A stretch of 6,343 bases of DNA from positions 1 to 6,343 of the forward strand of contig JAFGQD010000182.1 of NCBI GenBank assembly GCA_016935875.1. The letters run 5' to 3'. The notes beneath the pieces are model-generated. The model did no database searches and was not told where the DNA came from. It saw nothing but the letters and a program-made list of their open reading frames with translations. Shown piece by piece: positions 1 to 4,844 of the stretch. Position numbers and translations under genes: made by a program. Within the stretch, counting starts at the first letter, position 1; each line of letters opens with the position of its first letter. This stretch comes from Deltaproteobacteria bacterium. Lineage in GTDB: Bacteria; Desulfobacterota; Syntrophia; Syntrophales; UBA2210.

Positions 1-8
1 CTCCTTTT
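1..8 (-). promoter_or_regulatory. SD-like sequence for an off-window downstream gene
   Basis: Read on the minus strand, the first eight bases are AAAAGGAG, 22 bases after the stop codon of the Cys-rich zinc protein. This looks like a ribosome binding site, so another minus-strand gene probably starts just beyond the left edge in the same operon. The start codon itself is not visible. Confidence 0.3.
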
Positions 9-30
9 CAGTATGCATAGCAAAATGGGA

Positions 31-258
31 TTACGCTTCATGTTCCTCTTTGAGGCTGCCGCCGTAGGGGTTGGTCATAATATCGTCGAAACAGGTGTGG
101 CAGAATACCTTTGTATTCACGTGACCGCACCCATATCCCCAGAGGTCAAATTTCCGGCAATCCTTGCAGAGAGGAATCCGGCAGCCGTCACAGAAGATGA
201 CGGCGGGGACTTTCCCGCAGATCGAGCAGGCGGTGGTGGTGTTATCTATGACGATCAT
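31..258 (-). CDS. small Cys-rich zinc-binding protein (B-box/zinc-ribbon-like)
   Basis: This is a 75-residue protein of unknown function, almost certainly a structural zinc binder. It has four CxxC pairs, C11/C14 (CSIC), C23/C26 (CDGC), C31/C34 (CKDC) and C53/C56 (CHTC), plus C44-G-H46 between the last two. The spacing can hold at least two zinc ions in a cross-brace arrangement resembling B-box or double zinc-ribbon folds. There is no signal peptide or membrane segment, so it should be cytosolic; the role (protein or nucleic-acid contact) is not evident. The ATG at 258 is 18 bases downstream of the tautomerase stop, so the two are probably co-transcribed. The upstream sequence holds only a weak SD (GAGCGG), which overlaps the end of the tautomerase gene and suggests coupling. 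Being a real gene is well supported by the Cys pattern; the function is not. Confidence 0.75.
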   Translation of the reverse strand: MIVIDNTTTACSICGKVPAVIFCDGCRIPLCKDCRKFDLWGYGCGHVNTKVFCHTCFDDIMTNPYGGSLKEEHEA

Positions 259-276
259 GGTCTGTAAAATTACCGC

Positions 277-459
277 TCAGTCGATAGCTAATTTGCCGGC
301 TTTCCCGCGATTTTCCTTTTTCCCTTCGTGAATGTAAATAGTAACTGCTTCAGGGTCAACTTTAAAATTTTTACAAACGGCTTCGGTAATGTCCTTGACA
401 AGTCCTCGCTTTTGTTCGACCGTTCTTCCCTCGTCCGCTTCAACAATAATTGTAGGCAT
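277..459 (-). CDS. 4-oxalocrotonate tautomerase family protein
   Basis: This 60-residue protein of the tautomerase (4-OT, MIF superfamily) fold is close to the usual ~62 residues. It begins Met-Pro-Thr-Ile-Ile-Val-Glu; after Met removal Pro1 becomes the catalytic N-terminal base of the family. The EGRTVEQK segment places Arg11, a substrate-carboxylate binder in Pseudomonas 4-OT, at the expected position. By ungapped alignment with my recollection of that enzyme, its Arg39 is replaced here by Thr (VTIYIHEG), and the Phe50 position is Arg. The substrate may therefore differ from 2-hydroxymuconate. Enzymes of this type are cytosolic hexamers. A strong ribosome binding site precedes the start. 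There is no aromatic-degradation gene nearby; it sits between a zinc protein and a Ros/MucR-like fragment. The family call is secure; the reaction is unknown. Confidence 0.92.
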   Translation of the reverse strand: MPTIIVEADEGRTVEQKRGLVKDITEAVCKNFKVDPEAVTIYIHEGKKENRGKAGKLAID

Positions 460-468
460 ATTCTTCTT

Positions 469-475
469 CCTCCTT
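469..475 (-). promoter_or_regulatory. ribosome binding site of the tautomerase
   Basis: The minus strand reads AAGGAGG, nine bases before the ATG at 459. This near-perfect SD fixes the start at Met-Pro, which is needed to expose the catalytic proline. Confidence 0.8.
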
Positions 476-495
476 TTTCATACTCCGGTTCGTTT

Positions 496-663
496 TTATT
501 CCATCGCCTGCTTCGCTTCCCTTGGCACAGCGAGATGGTGTTTCCGGGTCGTCACACCTTTCTTTCCGCAAATCATGCAGGCCACCTGATCCGGCTTGAA
601 CGCCTCTTCGATGGTCAGGGCCGGCTTCGGAAGGATGACTGGCTTTTCTTTCGCACTTGATTC
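496..663 (-). pseudogene. Ros/MucR-like zinc-finger fragment without start codon
   Basis: The open frame codes for 55 residues ending in a TAA, with the recognisable core PALTIEEAFKPDQVACMICG followed by KKGVTTRKHHL. This resembles the zinc-finger part of Ros/MucR transcriptional regulators, which typically read Pro-Ala-x-x-(x)-Glu-x-Ser/Ala-x-x-x-Asp-x-x-x-Cys-Leu-x-Cys/Asp-Gly-Lys and then an Arg-His-Leu motif. The Cys-x-x-Cys and Lys-His-His-Leu are present. The last His of the finger and the downstream GLTPxEYR/W region are missing, and the protein ends soon after. No ATG, GTG or TTG precedes the finger in this frame, and TAG-TAA stops lie directly upstream at 664-669. It is therefore best read as a relic truncated at both ends. 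A frameshift near 650 or a non-standard start are alternatives. It ends 37 bases before the tautomerase start. Confidence 0.45.
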
Positions 664-693
664 TTACTACACGGTGTGGCATGCAATTGTCAA
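664..693 (-). promoter_or_regulatory. possible promoter of the tautomerase operon
   Basis: The minus strand has a perfect -35 TTGACA (693-688), an 18-base spacer and a poor -10 TAGTAA (669-664, three of six matches). It lies upstream of the Ros/MucR-like relic and the tautomerase gene and points towards them. The weak -10 makes this tentative. Confidence 0.3.
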
Positions 694-896
694 CGGTTCG
701 GTACAGTATGGTTATCAAATCTTTATTCTTAAAGATAGACCGTCTGAATTCGGGCTAAAGGCCTCTTTAGGCTAACATGAATCTAAGACGTGGAAAATGC
801 GCCAGCGTTTTCCCGACGATTCTTGATTGGCGTGTTTTTGTTTGCCCAGATTGTCAGGGTGTCACGTTCACCCTTGTCTGCGTATCTCCCCAATGA
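664..896. other. intergenic region with three hairpins
   Basis: I see no gene in these 233 bases. Three inverted repeats are visible. The first is CTAAAG-GCCT-CTTTAG (755-770). The second is a 9-bp stem with one G-U pair in plus-strand RNA, GGAAAATGC/GCGTTTTCC around a 4-base loop (792-813). The third is a 6-bp stem AGGGTG/CACCCT around 7 bases (856-874), located just after the nitroreductase stop. None has a clear T-tract on either strand, so none is a convincing intrinsic terminator. The 856-874 hairpin may still mark the 3' end of the nitroreductase transcript. Confidence 0.4.
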
Positions 897-1598
897 CTAC
901 TTTCGGGGATATCCCACTGTCTGCGCGAGGATGATTCTCTGATCCGGTCGCAGCCCCATCACCTTCGCCAGTTCCGGTCTGTCGACATACGCGCGTACAA
1001 CCGTGGCCAGCCCTTCGGAGGCGCAGTACAGATAGACATTCTGGCTAATGAATCCCGTGCCGGCGGCTGAATATAAGACCTTGTCTTCGTCTTTCGCCTT
1101 TTCCATCCTCGAGAAGTCCGCGACATAGACAAGGTTGACGGGAGCATCCTTTACAAAGGATTGATGTCCCGCCAGAGCCCGGATGTCTTCCGCGAGAATC
1201 GGCTTCAACGCGTGCGCCTTGGCATCATACAGGTACAAGCCGTCGGCGGTGGCGACGTAGATGTCGATCTCCTGCGAATTCATCGCGGAGGGTGCGGTAC
1301 GCTTTCCTGAATCGGGACGATTGATACCGAACGCCGCCCACAGCAAATTCGAAAGCACCTGTTTGGGCAATTTCTCCGGGCTGAACGCACGCGAAGACCT
1401 TCTATCCTTCAATACCTGCATCAGAGGTCTTCCGCCGTCCAACTGCGGCTCAAAAAGCTGAATAGCCTTGAGTTCCTGCCCGAAAATCAGAGCGGGCCAC
1501 ATGAGCAATACAACCAGCAGCACGCAAGCGGCCTGAAATAATCTGGTGCTCATCACCGTCGTTTTCCGATTTTGATAATCATGTACGTGAGCGAACAT
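897..1598 (-). CDS. exported SagB-type nitroreductase-family protein
   Basis: This is an FMN-dependent nitroreductase-fold protein of about 233 residues. Numbered from the ATG at 1598, it has a basic N-terminal stretch and a hydrophobic segment at about 23-40 (AACVLLVVLLMWPALIFG), so it is probably exported or membrane-anchored. The family's flavin-phosphate motif RRSSRAF follows at 66-72, TAPSAMNSQ at 101-109 resembles the conserved R-x-x-P-S-A/G segment, and GFISQNVYLYCASEGLA at 182-198 is the typical G-x-x-x-Q-N-x-x-L-x-A-x-x-x-G-L helix. The nearest class is SagB/ThcOx-like stand-alone oxidoreductases; no azole/thiazole peptide biosynthesis gene is nearby, so the substrate is unknown. The ATG at 1598 was chosen because a strong SD precedes it. 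An internal ATG at 1553 (218 residues) would give a more usual signal peptide but has no good SD. The frame continues upstream to 1835 into unrelated glycosyltransferase sequence. Confidence 0.85.
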   Translation of the reverse strand: MFAHVHDYQNRKTTVMSTRLFQAACVLLVVLLMWPALIFGQELKAIQLFEPQLDGGRPLMQVLKDRRSSRAFSPEKLPKQVLSNLLWAAFGINRPDSGKRTAPSAMNSQEIDIYVATADGLYLYDAKAHALKPILAEDIRALAGHQSFVKDAPVNLVYVADFSRMEKAKDEDKVLYSAAGTGFISQNVYLYCASEGLATVVRAYVDRPELAKVMGLRPDQRIILAQTVGYPRK

Positions 1599-1605
1599 AG
1601 AATTT

Positions 1606-1613
1606 CTCCTCCT
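1606..1613 (-). promoter_or_regulatory. ribosome binding site deciding the nitroreductase start
   Basis: The minus strand reads AGGAGGAG seven bases before the ATG at 1598. It lies inside the open frame that runs from 1835. It argues that the nitroreductase is initiated independently rather than made only as a 312-residue fusion. Confidence 0.75.
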
Positions 1614-1625
1614 GTTCATTGTAAC

Positions 1626-1835
1626 CATCTGACTGTTGGGTCCAGGCGCGTTGCGGGGGTGAGCCGGATGGAGGTTGTCAAATCCCGCATCGGCCAGTAA
1701 CCTGTTCGGGGCCATGGCCGGACTGCAGAAGGTTATGTGGTGCCCTCGATTTCGCAGTTCGCGGGCGATCGGCAGGGACCGTGTGAGGAGCCCCAGATCG
1801 TTTGAAGGAAGGGTCGTGAAAAGGTATCTCTTCAT
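1626..1835 (-). pseudogene. 5' remnant of an MGT/GT1 glycosyltransferase
   Basis: The first ~58-70 codons encode a typical N-terminus of UDP-glycosyltransferase-like (GT1, MGT) enzymes. It has a beta-strand MKRYLFTTLPSNDLGLLTRS, an amphipathic helix LPIARELRNRGH, then ITFCSPA and a LLADAGF segment. Complete enzymes have about 400 or more residues, so some 85% is missing, including the entire nucleotide-sugar-binding C-terminal domain. No such sequence reappears in any frame downstream. The remnant keeps its start (ATG at 1835 with GGGGA and AAGAAG upstream). It passes without a stop into the nitroreductase leader, forming a continuous 312-codon frame. It follows the PGPGW gene by 72 bases and was presumably its operon partner. 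It is most likely a deletion scar. Translation into a fused product cannot be excluded. Confidence 0.65.
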
Positions 1836-1907
1836 TTGCTTCTTTCCCCAAACCTCTTTTCATACACACGGGAAGCGTCACTATATCCCCTGAACAACAG
1901 TCATCAG

Positions 1908-2357
1908 CTAGTCGTGTTCCACCGGATCCGTCCGGGGAAGTACCAGCGGCGGCCGTTGTGATCGCGCCCGCATCCAGTTGACGGCCCCAAGCACCGAGGG
2001 CTGTCTGATGAACCGTAGCGCAAGCAAATGCTTTCCCGGAAAATTCGTCAGCATGATACCGATCAGGATGGTCAGGATTCCCTGACCGGGGAAGAACAGC
2101 ATAGCGATGCCCATTATAATAAACACAACACCCGCGAGGTTTTTTACGATAAGATACAGGAGGCCTGCCGGAGAATTTGCATAACGCCGCGAGGAGCGCG
2201 CTCCTGAACGAAGGAAATAATCTTCAGGAATCCGGGCGACGAAAAAGGGGAGCGCAGCCAGCGTTCCAATAAAGGTAACCAGAGAAGCAATGGATACTCC
2301 CCAGAGTAGCAGACTATGGCTTCGTGCCCATTCAAACAGTGCCGTTACAATATTCAC
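1908..2357 (-). CDS. PGPGW-family transmembrane protein
   Basis: A 149-residue inner-membrane protein of unknown biochemical role. Hydrophobic segments lie at about 15-40, 65-88 and 91-105. Between the last two sits FFPGQGILTILIGIML (88-103), a variant of the Pro-Gly-Pro-Gly-Trp signature that names the family, here Pro-Gly-Gln-Gly. The loop after the first segment has RIPEDYF, and the C-terminus is basic and Pro-rich. The start is GTG at 2357; an in-frame TAA three codons upstream excludes a longer form. The SD-like AGGAGAGGG is about 12 bases away, longer than usual. A 26-codon ORF (2359-2439) ends one base before this GTG and could couple translation. The gene is first of a minus-strand set leading to the glycosyltransferase remnant and nitroreductase. 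Confidence 0.8.
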   Translation of the reverse strand: MNIVTALFEWARSHSLLLWGVSIASLVTFIGTLAALPFFVARIPEDYFLRSGARSSRRYANSPAGLLYLIVKNLAGVVFIIMGIAMLFFPGQGILTILIGIMLTNFPGKHLLALRFIRQPSVLGAVNWMRARSQRPPLVLPRTDPVEHD

Positions 2358-2503
2358 GCTATAGACTTACCCTCTCCTGAAATCGCCTTCCTGTATTCGT
2401 GGAAATGGGCACTGTGCTTGTTCTCTCTGTTTTCTCCATATTTCAGCCCTTGGCAGTAAGATAACGCTAAAATCAGTGGCCACATCCGCTGGATTGCCTT
2501 GTG

Positions 2504-4195
2504 TTAGCTCTGTATAATGCCTTCAACTGCCGTAACAAGCGCATCTATTGAGTTTCTCTTATGCTGATGCAAAGCAGTTTTCGGATTCTTGGACACAAGA
2601 TCAGCAATGAAGAATTTTATTTCTTTCTTAATAGCATCATTCCATGGTTTGCCTTGATCCATGAAAACCGACTTCATACGTTCAGACCACTTTTTATTTC
2701 CTCTAAATTGGCTGGACCCCAAATCTACACCATACTCGGACAGAATACCATTTTTGTAAAGATCGGGATCGATACAGTCCTCAAACTCAGAGTCACTCAT
2801 GCCCAAACAATTCGTAAGAGTGCAGGTCTTGAGCGAAACGAGGCCTTCTTGTTTTGCTTTCTCAAAAGACTGTCTTCCGGCGTCGTCGTTATCCAAGAGA
2901 ACATGATAAACACACAGGGCCTGCTTCATTAGAGAGAGTTTATATGACAAATTACCTGCGCCAGCAATGGGCTCAATAACCAAAATGTTGCTTTTCACAG
3001 CCTTTAAAATTTTGGTGCTTAAACTGGAGAGTACTGGATAGAGAGCGGTCCTATCCTCTTCTCCCTCGACCACCAGAGCATAGTTGGCATTTATAAGATT
3101 ATCGGAAGCCTTGATACCTAAAAGGTCTCTGATTTGCCTGACGGTTCTGGCCTGCGTAGCCTTACCATTTTCAATAATCACATTAGATTTGATGTCGAGT
3201 CGATCTACAAACAGAGGATTATGCGTTGTGACAATGACTTGGTTCTTACCGGCCAACGAAGAAATAATATCATTGAGCTGATGAATTGCTGCAGGATGCA
3301 AATGCGACTCGGGTTCTTCAATGGCGATTATAGATGCACCTACCTGAACATCTCGATTCTTTAGTAAGCCAAGTGCGGCAAGGCTTTTTACGCCATCTCC
3401 TTTGAATTCGAGACTTGTTGGGGTTCCATCGTCTATGACAACCTCGAAATCTCTCCTTAAAGATGTCCGTCTAAGATCGTCAGTCACGTCAATACGGACT
3501 TTCTTGATGTTTGGTAGGAATTCGCACAGTGGTTCCTTAATCCTTCTTGCAAGTTTTTTCAGTACGGGCTTCTGCAGGTCCTGTATGGTTTGCAGAGCCT
3601 TTTGGTACTCTTCATCACGATCGAGAACTCGCAATTCCTGAGCCAGCATGTCGCTTATCACCGATAACGCTTCCTTATCAGTTCTGATTGCGGGTATGTA
3701 GTTAAAGAATATTCTGTGACCAATGAAATCAGCAATCTTGCCCGACTTGGAATTGAGTGTTTTGGACCCACGGCCTTTCTTTGAGACTTTGATTATAGGT
3801 TTGTCATCTTCACCAATACGGATTTCCAGCGGCAGTGTCCCATTGAGATTCGAACTGATTTCTTTCTTGAACTCTTCCACTTCGTCTTCACTTAACTCAA
3901 ACTCCAGTCTGAAAATAGACTGCTTGGAACCCTTTTTTACTTGCAAGGGGATGGGGAAATCCCTCTCCCATTGGAAGTTACTGTTTTCTCTTCGGTACAT
4001 TGCCCTTCTAAGAAGCTTTCGCTGCTCTTTTGCAGCATGTTCTAGAAGGGCATTCATAGCGAATGCCAATGCTTTCAGTACATTGGATTTGCCTTCATTG
4101 TTTCGCCCTATGAGAACAGTTGTACGCGATATCGGCACCTTGTGAGCGACAGTAATGCTCCTAAAATTCGTTACCGAAAAATTAACTAGCTTCAA
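2504..4195 (-). CDS. OLD-family ATP-dependent endonuclease (AAA/ABC-type ATPase + TOPRIM)
   Basis: This 563-residue protein couples an ABC/SMC-like ATPase to a TOPRIM nuclease, as in the phage P2 Old protein and GajA. The N-terminus MKLVNFSVTNFRSI is the family's first strand. Walker A is G30-RNNEGKS-37, with a coil-prone insertion at about 100-230. The ABC-like signature region is FKGDGVKSLAAL (264-275), Walker B is SIIAIEEPESHLHP (288-301), and the H-loop is TTHNP (323-327). The TOPRIM domain begins at ALVVEGEEDRTAL (373-385) with its metal-binding Glu, then LLDNDDAGR (433-441) with the DxD acidic pair, then MSDSEFEDCID (466-476). All catalytic motifs look intact. The start is TTG at 4195; an in-frame TAA two codons upstream forbids extension, and the next Met lies after Walker A. 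The SD is weak (GGGA), suggesting low expression. No UvrD-like helicase is adjacent, so it is a stand-alone (class 1-like) OLD protein, not a recognisable Gabija pair. A phage-defence or DNA-repair role is inferred from family. Confidence 0.93.
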   Translation of the reverse strand: MKLVNFSVTNFRSITVAHKVPISRTTVLIGRNNEGKSNVLKALAFAMNALLEHAAKEQRKLLRRAMYRRENSNFQWERDFPIPLQVKKGSKQSIFRLEFELSEDEVEEFKKEISSNLNGTLPLEIRIGEDDKPIIKVSKKGRGSKTLNSKSGKIADFIGHRIFFNYIPAIRTDKEALSVISDMLAQELRVLDRDEEYQKALQTIQDLQKPVLKKLARRIKEPLCEFLPNIKKVRIDVTDDLRRTSLRRDFEVVIDDGTPTSLEFKGDGVKSLAALGLLKNRDVQVGASIIAIEEPESHLHPAAIHQLNDIISSLAGKNQVIVTTHNPLFVDRLDIKSNVIIENGKATQARTVRQIRDLLGIKASDNLINANYALVVEGEEDRTALYPVLSSLSTKILKAVKSNILVIEPIAGAGNLSYKLSLMKQALCVYHVLLDNDDAGRQSFEKAKQEGLVSLKTCTLTNCLGMSDSEFEDCIDPDLYKNGILSEYGVDLGSSQFRGNKKWSERMKSVFMDQGKPWNDAIKKEIKFFIADLVSKNPKTALHQHKRNSIDALVTAVEGIIQS

Positions 4196-4266
4196 GATTT
4201 ATTTCCCAATCCATTGAGCTAACATTAAATAGACAGTTTTCTGTAAAATAAATTTATCCTCATGTG

Positions 4267-4303
4267 AATAAAAAAACCCCGCCACTGTATGTGAAACGGG
4301 GTG
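4267..4303 (-). terminator. intrinsic terminator facing the OLD nuclease gene
   Basis: In minus-strand RNA the arms CACCCCG and CGGGG enclose a 15-16-base loop. A run of seven T followed by ATT comes directly after (4276-4268). This is a near-textbook intrinsic terminator, placed about 70 bases before the nuclease start codon. No minus-strand CDS lies immediately upstream. It must end either read-through from the right, a short RNA, or an attenuated nuclease leader. It is part of the 60-base repeat. Confidence 0.7.
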
Positions 4304-4394
4304 TTGTAGTCAGATCATAGGTCCCTCTTGTTGAATGGTAAGGGGTTAATAAAACCTGAATTTGATTACCTGTTACTAGAACAAACGCATTTCC
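4268..4394 (-). ncRNA. candidate short RNA or attenuated leader between OLD and higBA
   Basis: Promoter-like elements at 4401-4428 predict a start near 4394, and the strong terminator ends near 4268, giving an RNA of roughly 125 nt. Inside it, GGTAA/TTACC (4337-4341 with 4366-4370) encloses GGTT/AACC (4344-4347 with 4353-4356), forming a two-tier stem-loop. The rest is unstructured by eye. It contains no meaningful ORF, only ATG-xxx-TGA. If the terminator leaks or is regulated, the same RNA would be the 5' leader of the nuclease mRNA. This is inferred from signals only; no known RNA family is recognised. Confidence 0.25.
4271..4330. repeat. dispersed 60-base hairpin repeat, copy A
   Basis: This segment aligns without gaps to 6284-6343 (offset 2013), identical at 46 of 60 positions by my hand count. 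The longest shared run, ACTGTATGTGAA, lies in the hairpin loop. The CCCCG/CGGGG stem is fully conserved, and so are scattered bases (TCA, TCAT, TCCC) in the right flank. Conservation outside the stem makes it more than two unrelated terminators. Confidence 0.7.
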
Positions 4395-4517
4395 GCGTTG
4401 ATAATACATCCATCTCATTAAAAATCAAGGATTTTATTGGATACTGTTTTCAAAAGTCTTCTGCTTCGCCCTTCGGCTTGATCTACTTTCCATAAATAGT
4501 CATATCAAATTTTCTCA
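4331..4517. other. AT-rich intergenic region between repeat A and the higBA promoter
   Basis: I see no coding sequence here. Apart from the minus-strand promoter and the stem-loop at 4337-4370, there is a short inverted repeat AAAATC-AAG-GATTTT (4421-4436). With 4196-4330 it separates two divergent genes by about 360 bases, much longer than a simple divergent promoter needs. Confidence 0.4.
4401..4428 (-). promoter_or_regulatory. candidate minus-strand promoter upstream of the OLD gene
   Basis: The minus strand has TTGATT (4428-4423, four of six), a 16-base spacer and TATTAT (4406-4401, five of six) in an AT-rich setting. The small inverted repeat AACGC/GCGTT (4384-4399) straddles the predicted start near 4394 and could be an operator. 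Transcription would run through the terminator at 4267-4303 before reaching the nuclease gene. Confidence 0.4.
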
Positions 4518-4546
4518 TTGACACCTGTTACGTATCTGGTTACAAT
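4518..4546 (+). promoter_or_regulatory. sigma-70 promoter of higBA
   Basis: TTGACA (4518-4523) matches the -35 consensus perfectly. A 17-base spacer leads to TACAAT (4541-4546), five of six matches to the -10. The predicted start of transcription is at about 4553-4554, one or two bases before the higB ATG at 4555. The toxin mRNA would therefore be leaderless or nearly so. Confidence 0.8.
4526..4544 (+). promoter_or_regulatory. candidate HigA operator
   Basis: An imperfect 19-base palindrome, TGTnAC-N7-GTnACA, covers the promoter spacer and the first bases of the -10. HigA-type antitoxins usually repress their own promoter by binding such sites. Occupancy here would directly block RNA polymerase. 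Identification is by position and symmetry only. Confidence 0.45.
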
Positions 4547-4554
4547 GCGACTTG

Positions 4555-4833
4555 ATGATACACGATTTCAAACATAAAGGCTTGGAAAAACTATTTGAAG
4601 CCGGCGTTTCTTCCGGTGTTACACAGGAACACGTAACGCGTCTGAGGCGAATCCTGGCACTCCTTGAAACAGCTGAGACCCTTGATGATATGAATTTACC
4701 GGGTCTCAAACTGCATGAACTGAAAGGCACTCGAAAGGGAACGTGGTCGGTGCAGGTGACCGGCAATTGGCGCGTGACATTTAAGCTGCACAAAGGGGAT
4801 GTTTTCGAAGTAAATTATGAAGATTACCACTAA
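4555..4833 (+). CDS. higB: HigB-type RelE/ParE-superfamily toxin (ribosome-dependent mRNase)
   Basis: A 92-residue toxin of the HigB / plasmid-maintenance killer branch of RelE, expected to cleave mRNA on the ribosome. Family landmarks are FKHKGLEKLFE (5-15), MNLPGLKLHELKG (46-58), WSVQVTGNWRVTF (64-76) and the C-terminal YEDYH (88-92). Residues I recall as important in Proteus HigB have counterparts at the same numbers: His54, Arg73, Asp90, Tyr91 and His92. It therefore looks catalytically intact. The start is the ATG at 4555; the TTG at 4552 would add one Met and lies at or before the predicted transcription start. No SD precedes it, consistent with leaderless or weak initiation. The toxin gene precedes the antitoxin gene, the usual order for higBA. 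Confidence 0.93.
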   Translation: MIHDFKHKGLEKLFEAGVSSGVTQEHVTRLRRILALLETAETLDDMNLPGLKLHELKGTRKGTWSVQVTGNWRVTFKLHKGDVFEVNYEDYH

Positions 4834-4838
4834 AGGGG
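4832..4838 (+). promoter_or_regulatory. ribosome binding site of higA overlapping the higB stop
   Basis: AAAGGGG starts within the TAA stop codon of higB and lies six bases before the higA ATG at 4845. The antitoxin thus has a good SD while the toxin has none, and ribosomes finishing higB are placed directly on it. Both would favour antitoxin over toxin synthesis. Confidence 0.65.
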
Positions 4839-4844
4839 CATATC

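Noticed and set aside
440..718. 92-codon minus-strand ORF
   Set aside because: It overlaps the tautomerase start and SD and is the wrong frame of the Ros/MucR-like fragment. Its composition is odd (Lys/Glu runs made from the SD region).
755..770. CTAAAG/CTTTAG palindrome as terminator
   Set aside because: Short AT-rich stem without a T-tract on either strand; kept only as an inverted repeat.
1500..1598. Lipoprotein signal in the nitroreductase
   Set aside because: The only Cys near the N-terminus (residue 25) is preceded by Gln-Ala-Ala at the start of the hydrophobic segment, not after it, so no lipobox exists.
2561..4145. Several plus-strand ORFs of 65-140 codons
   Set aside because: They lie antisense within the OLD gene, lack SD sequences and have Ser/Leu/Phe-rich translations typical of shadows of coding DNA.
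2504..4195. Gabija (GajA) assignment for the OLD protein
   Set aside because: Gabija requires an adjacent UvrD-like GajB gene. Downstream is a PGPGW gene and upstream is noncoding DNA.
4515..4793. 92-codon minus-strand ORF over higB
   Set aside because: Antisense to a strongly supported toxin gene and its promoter; no family motif.
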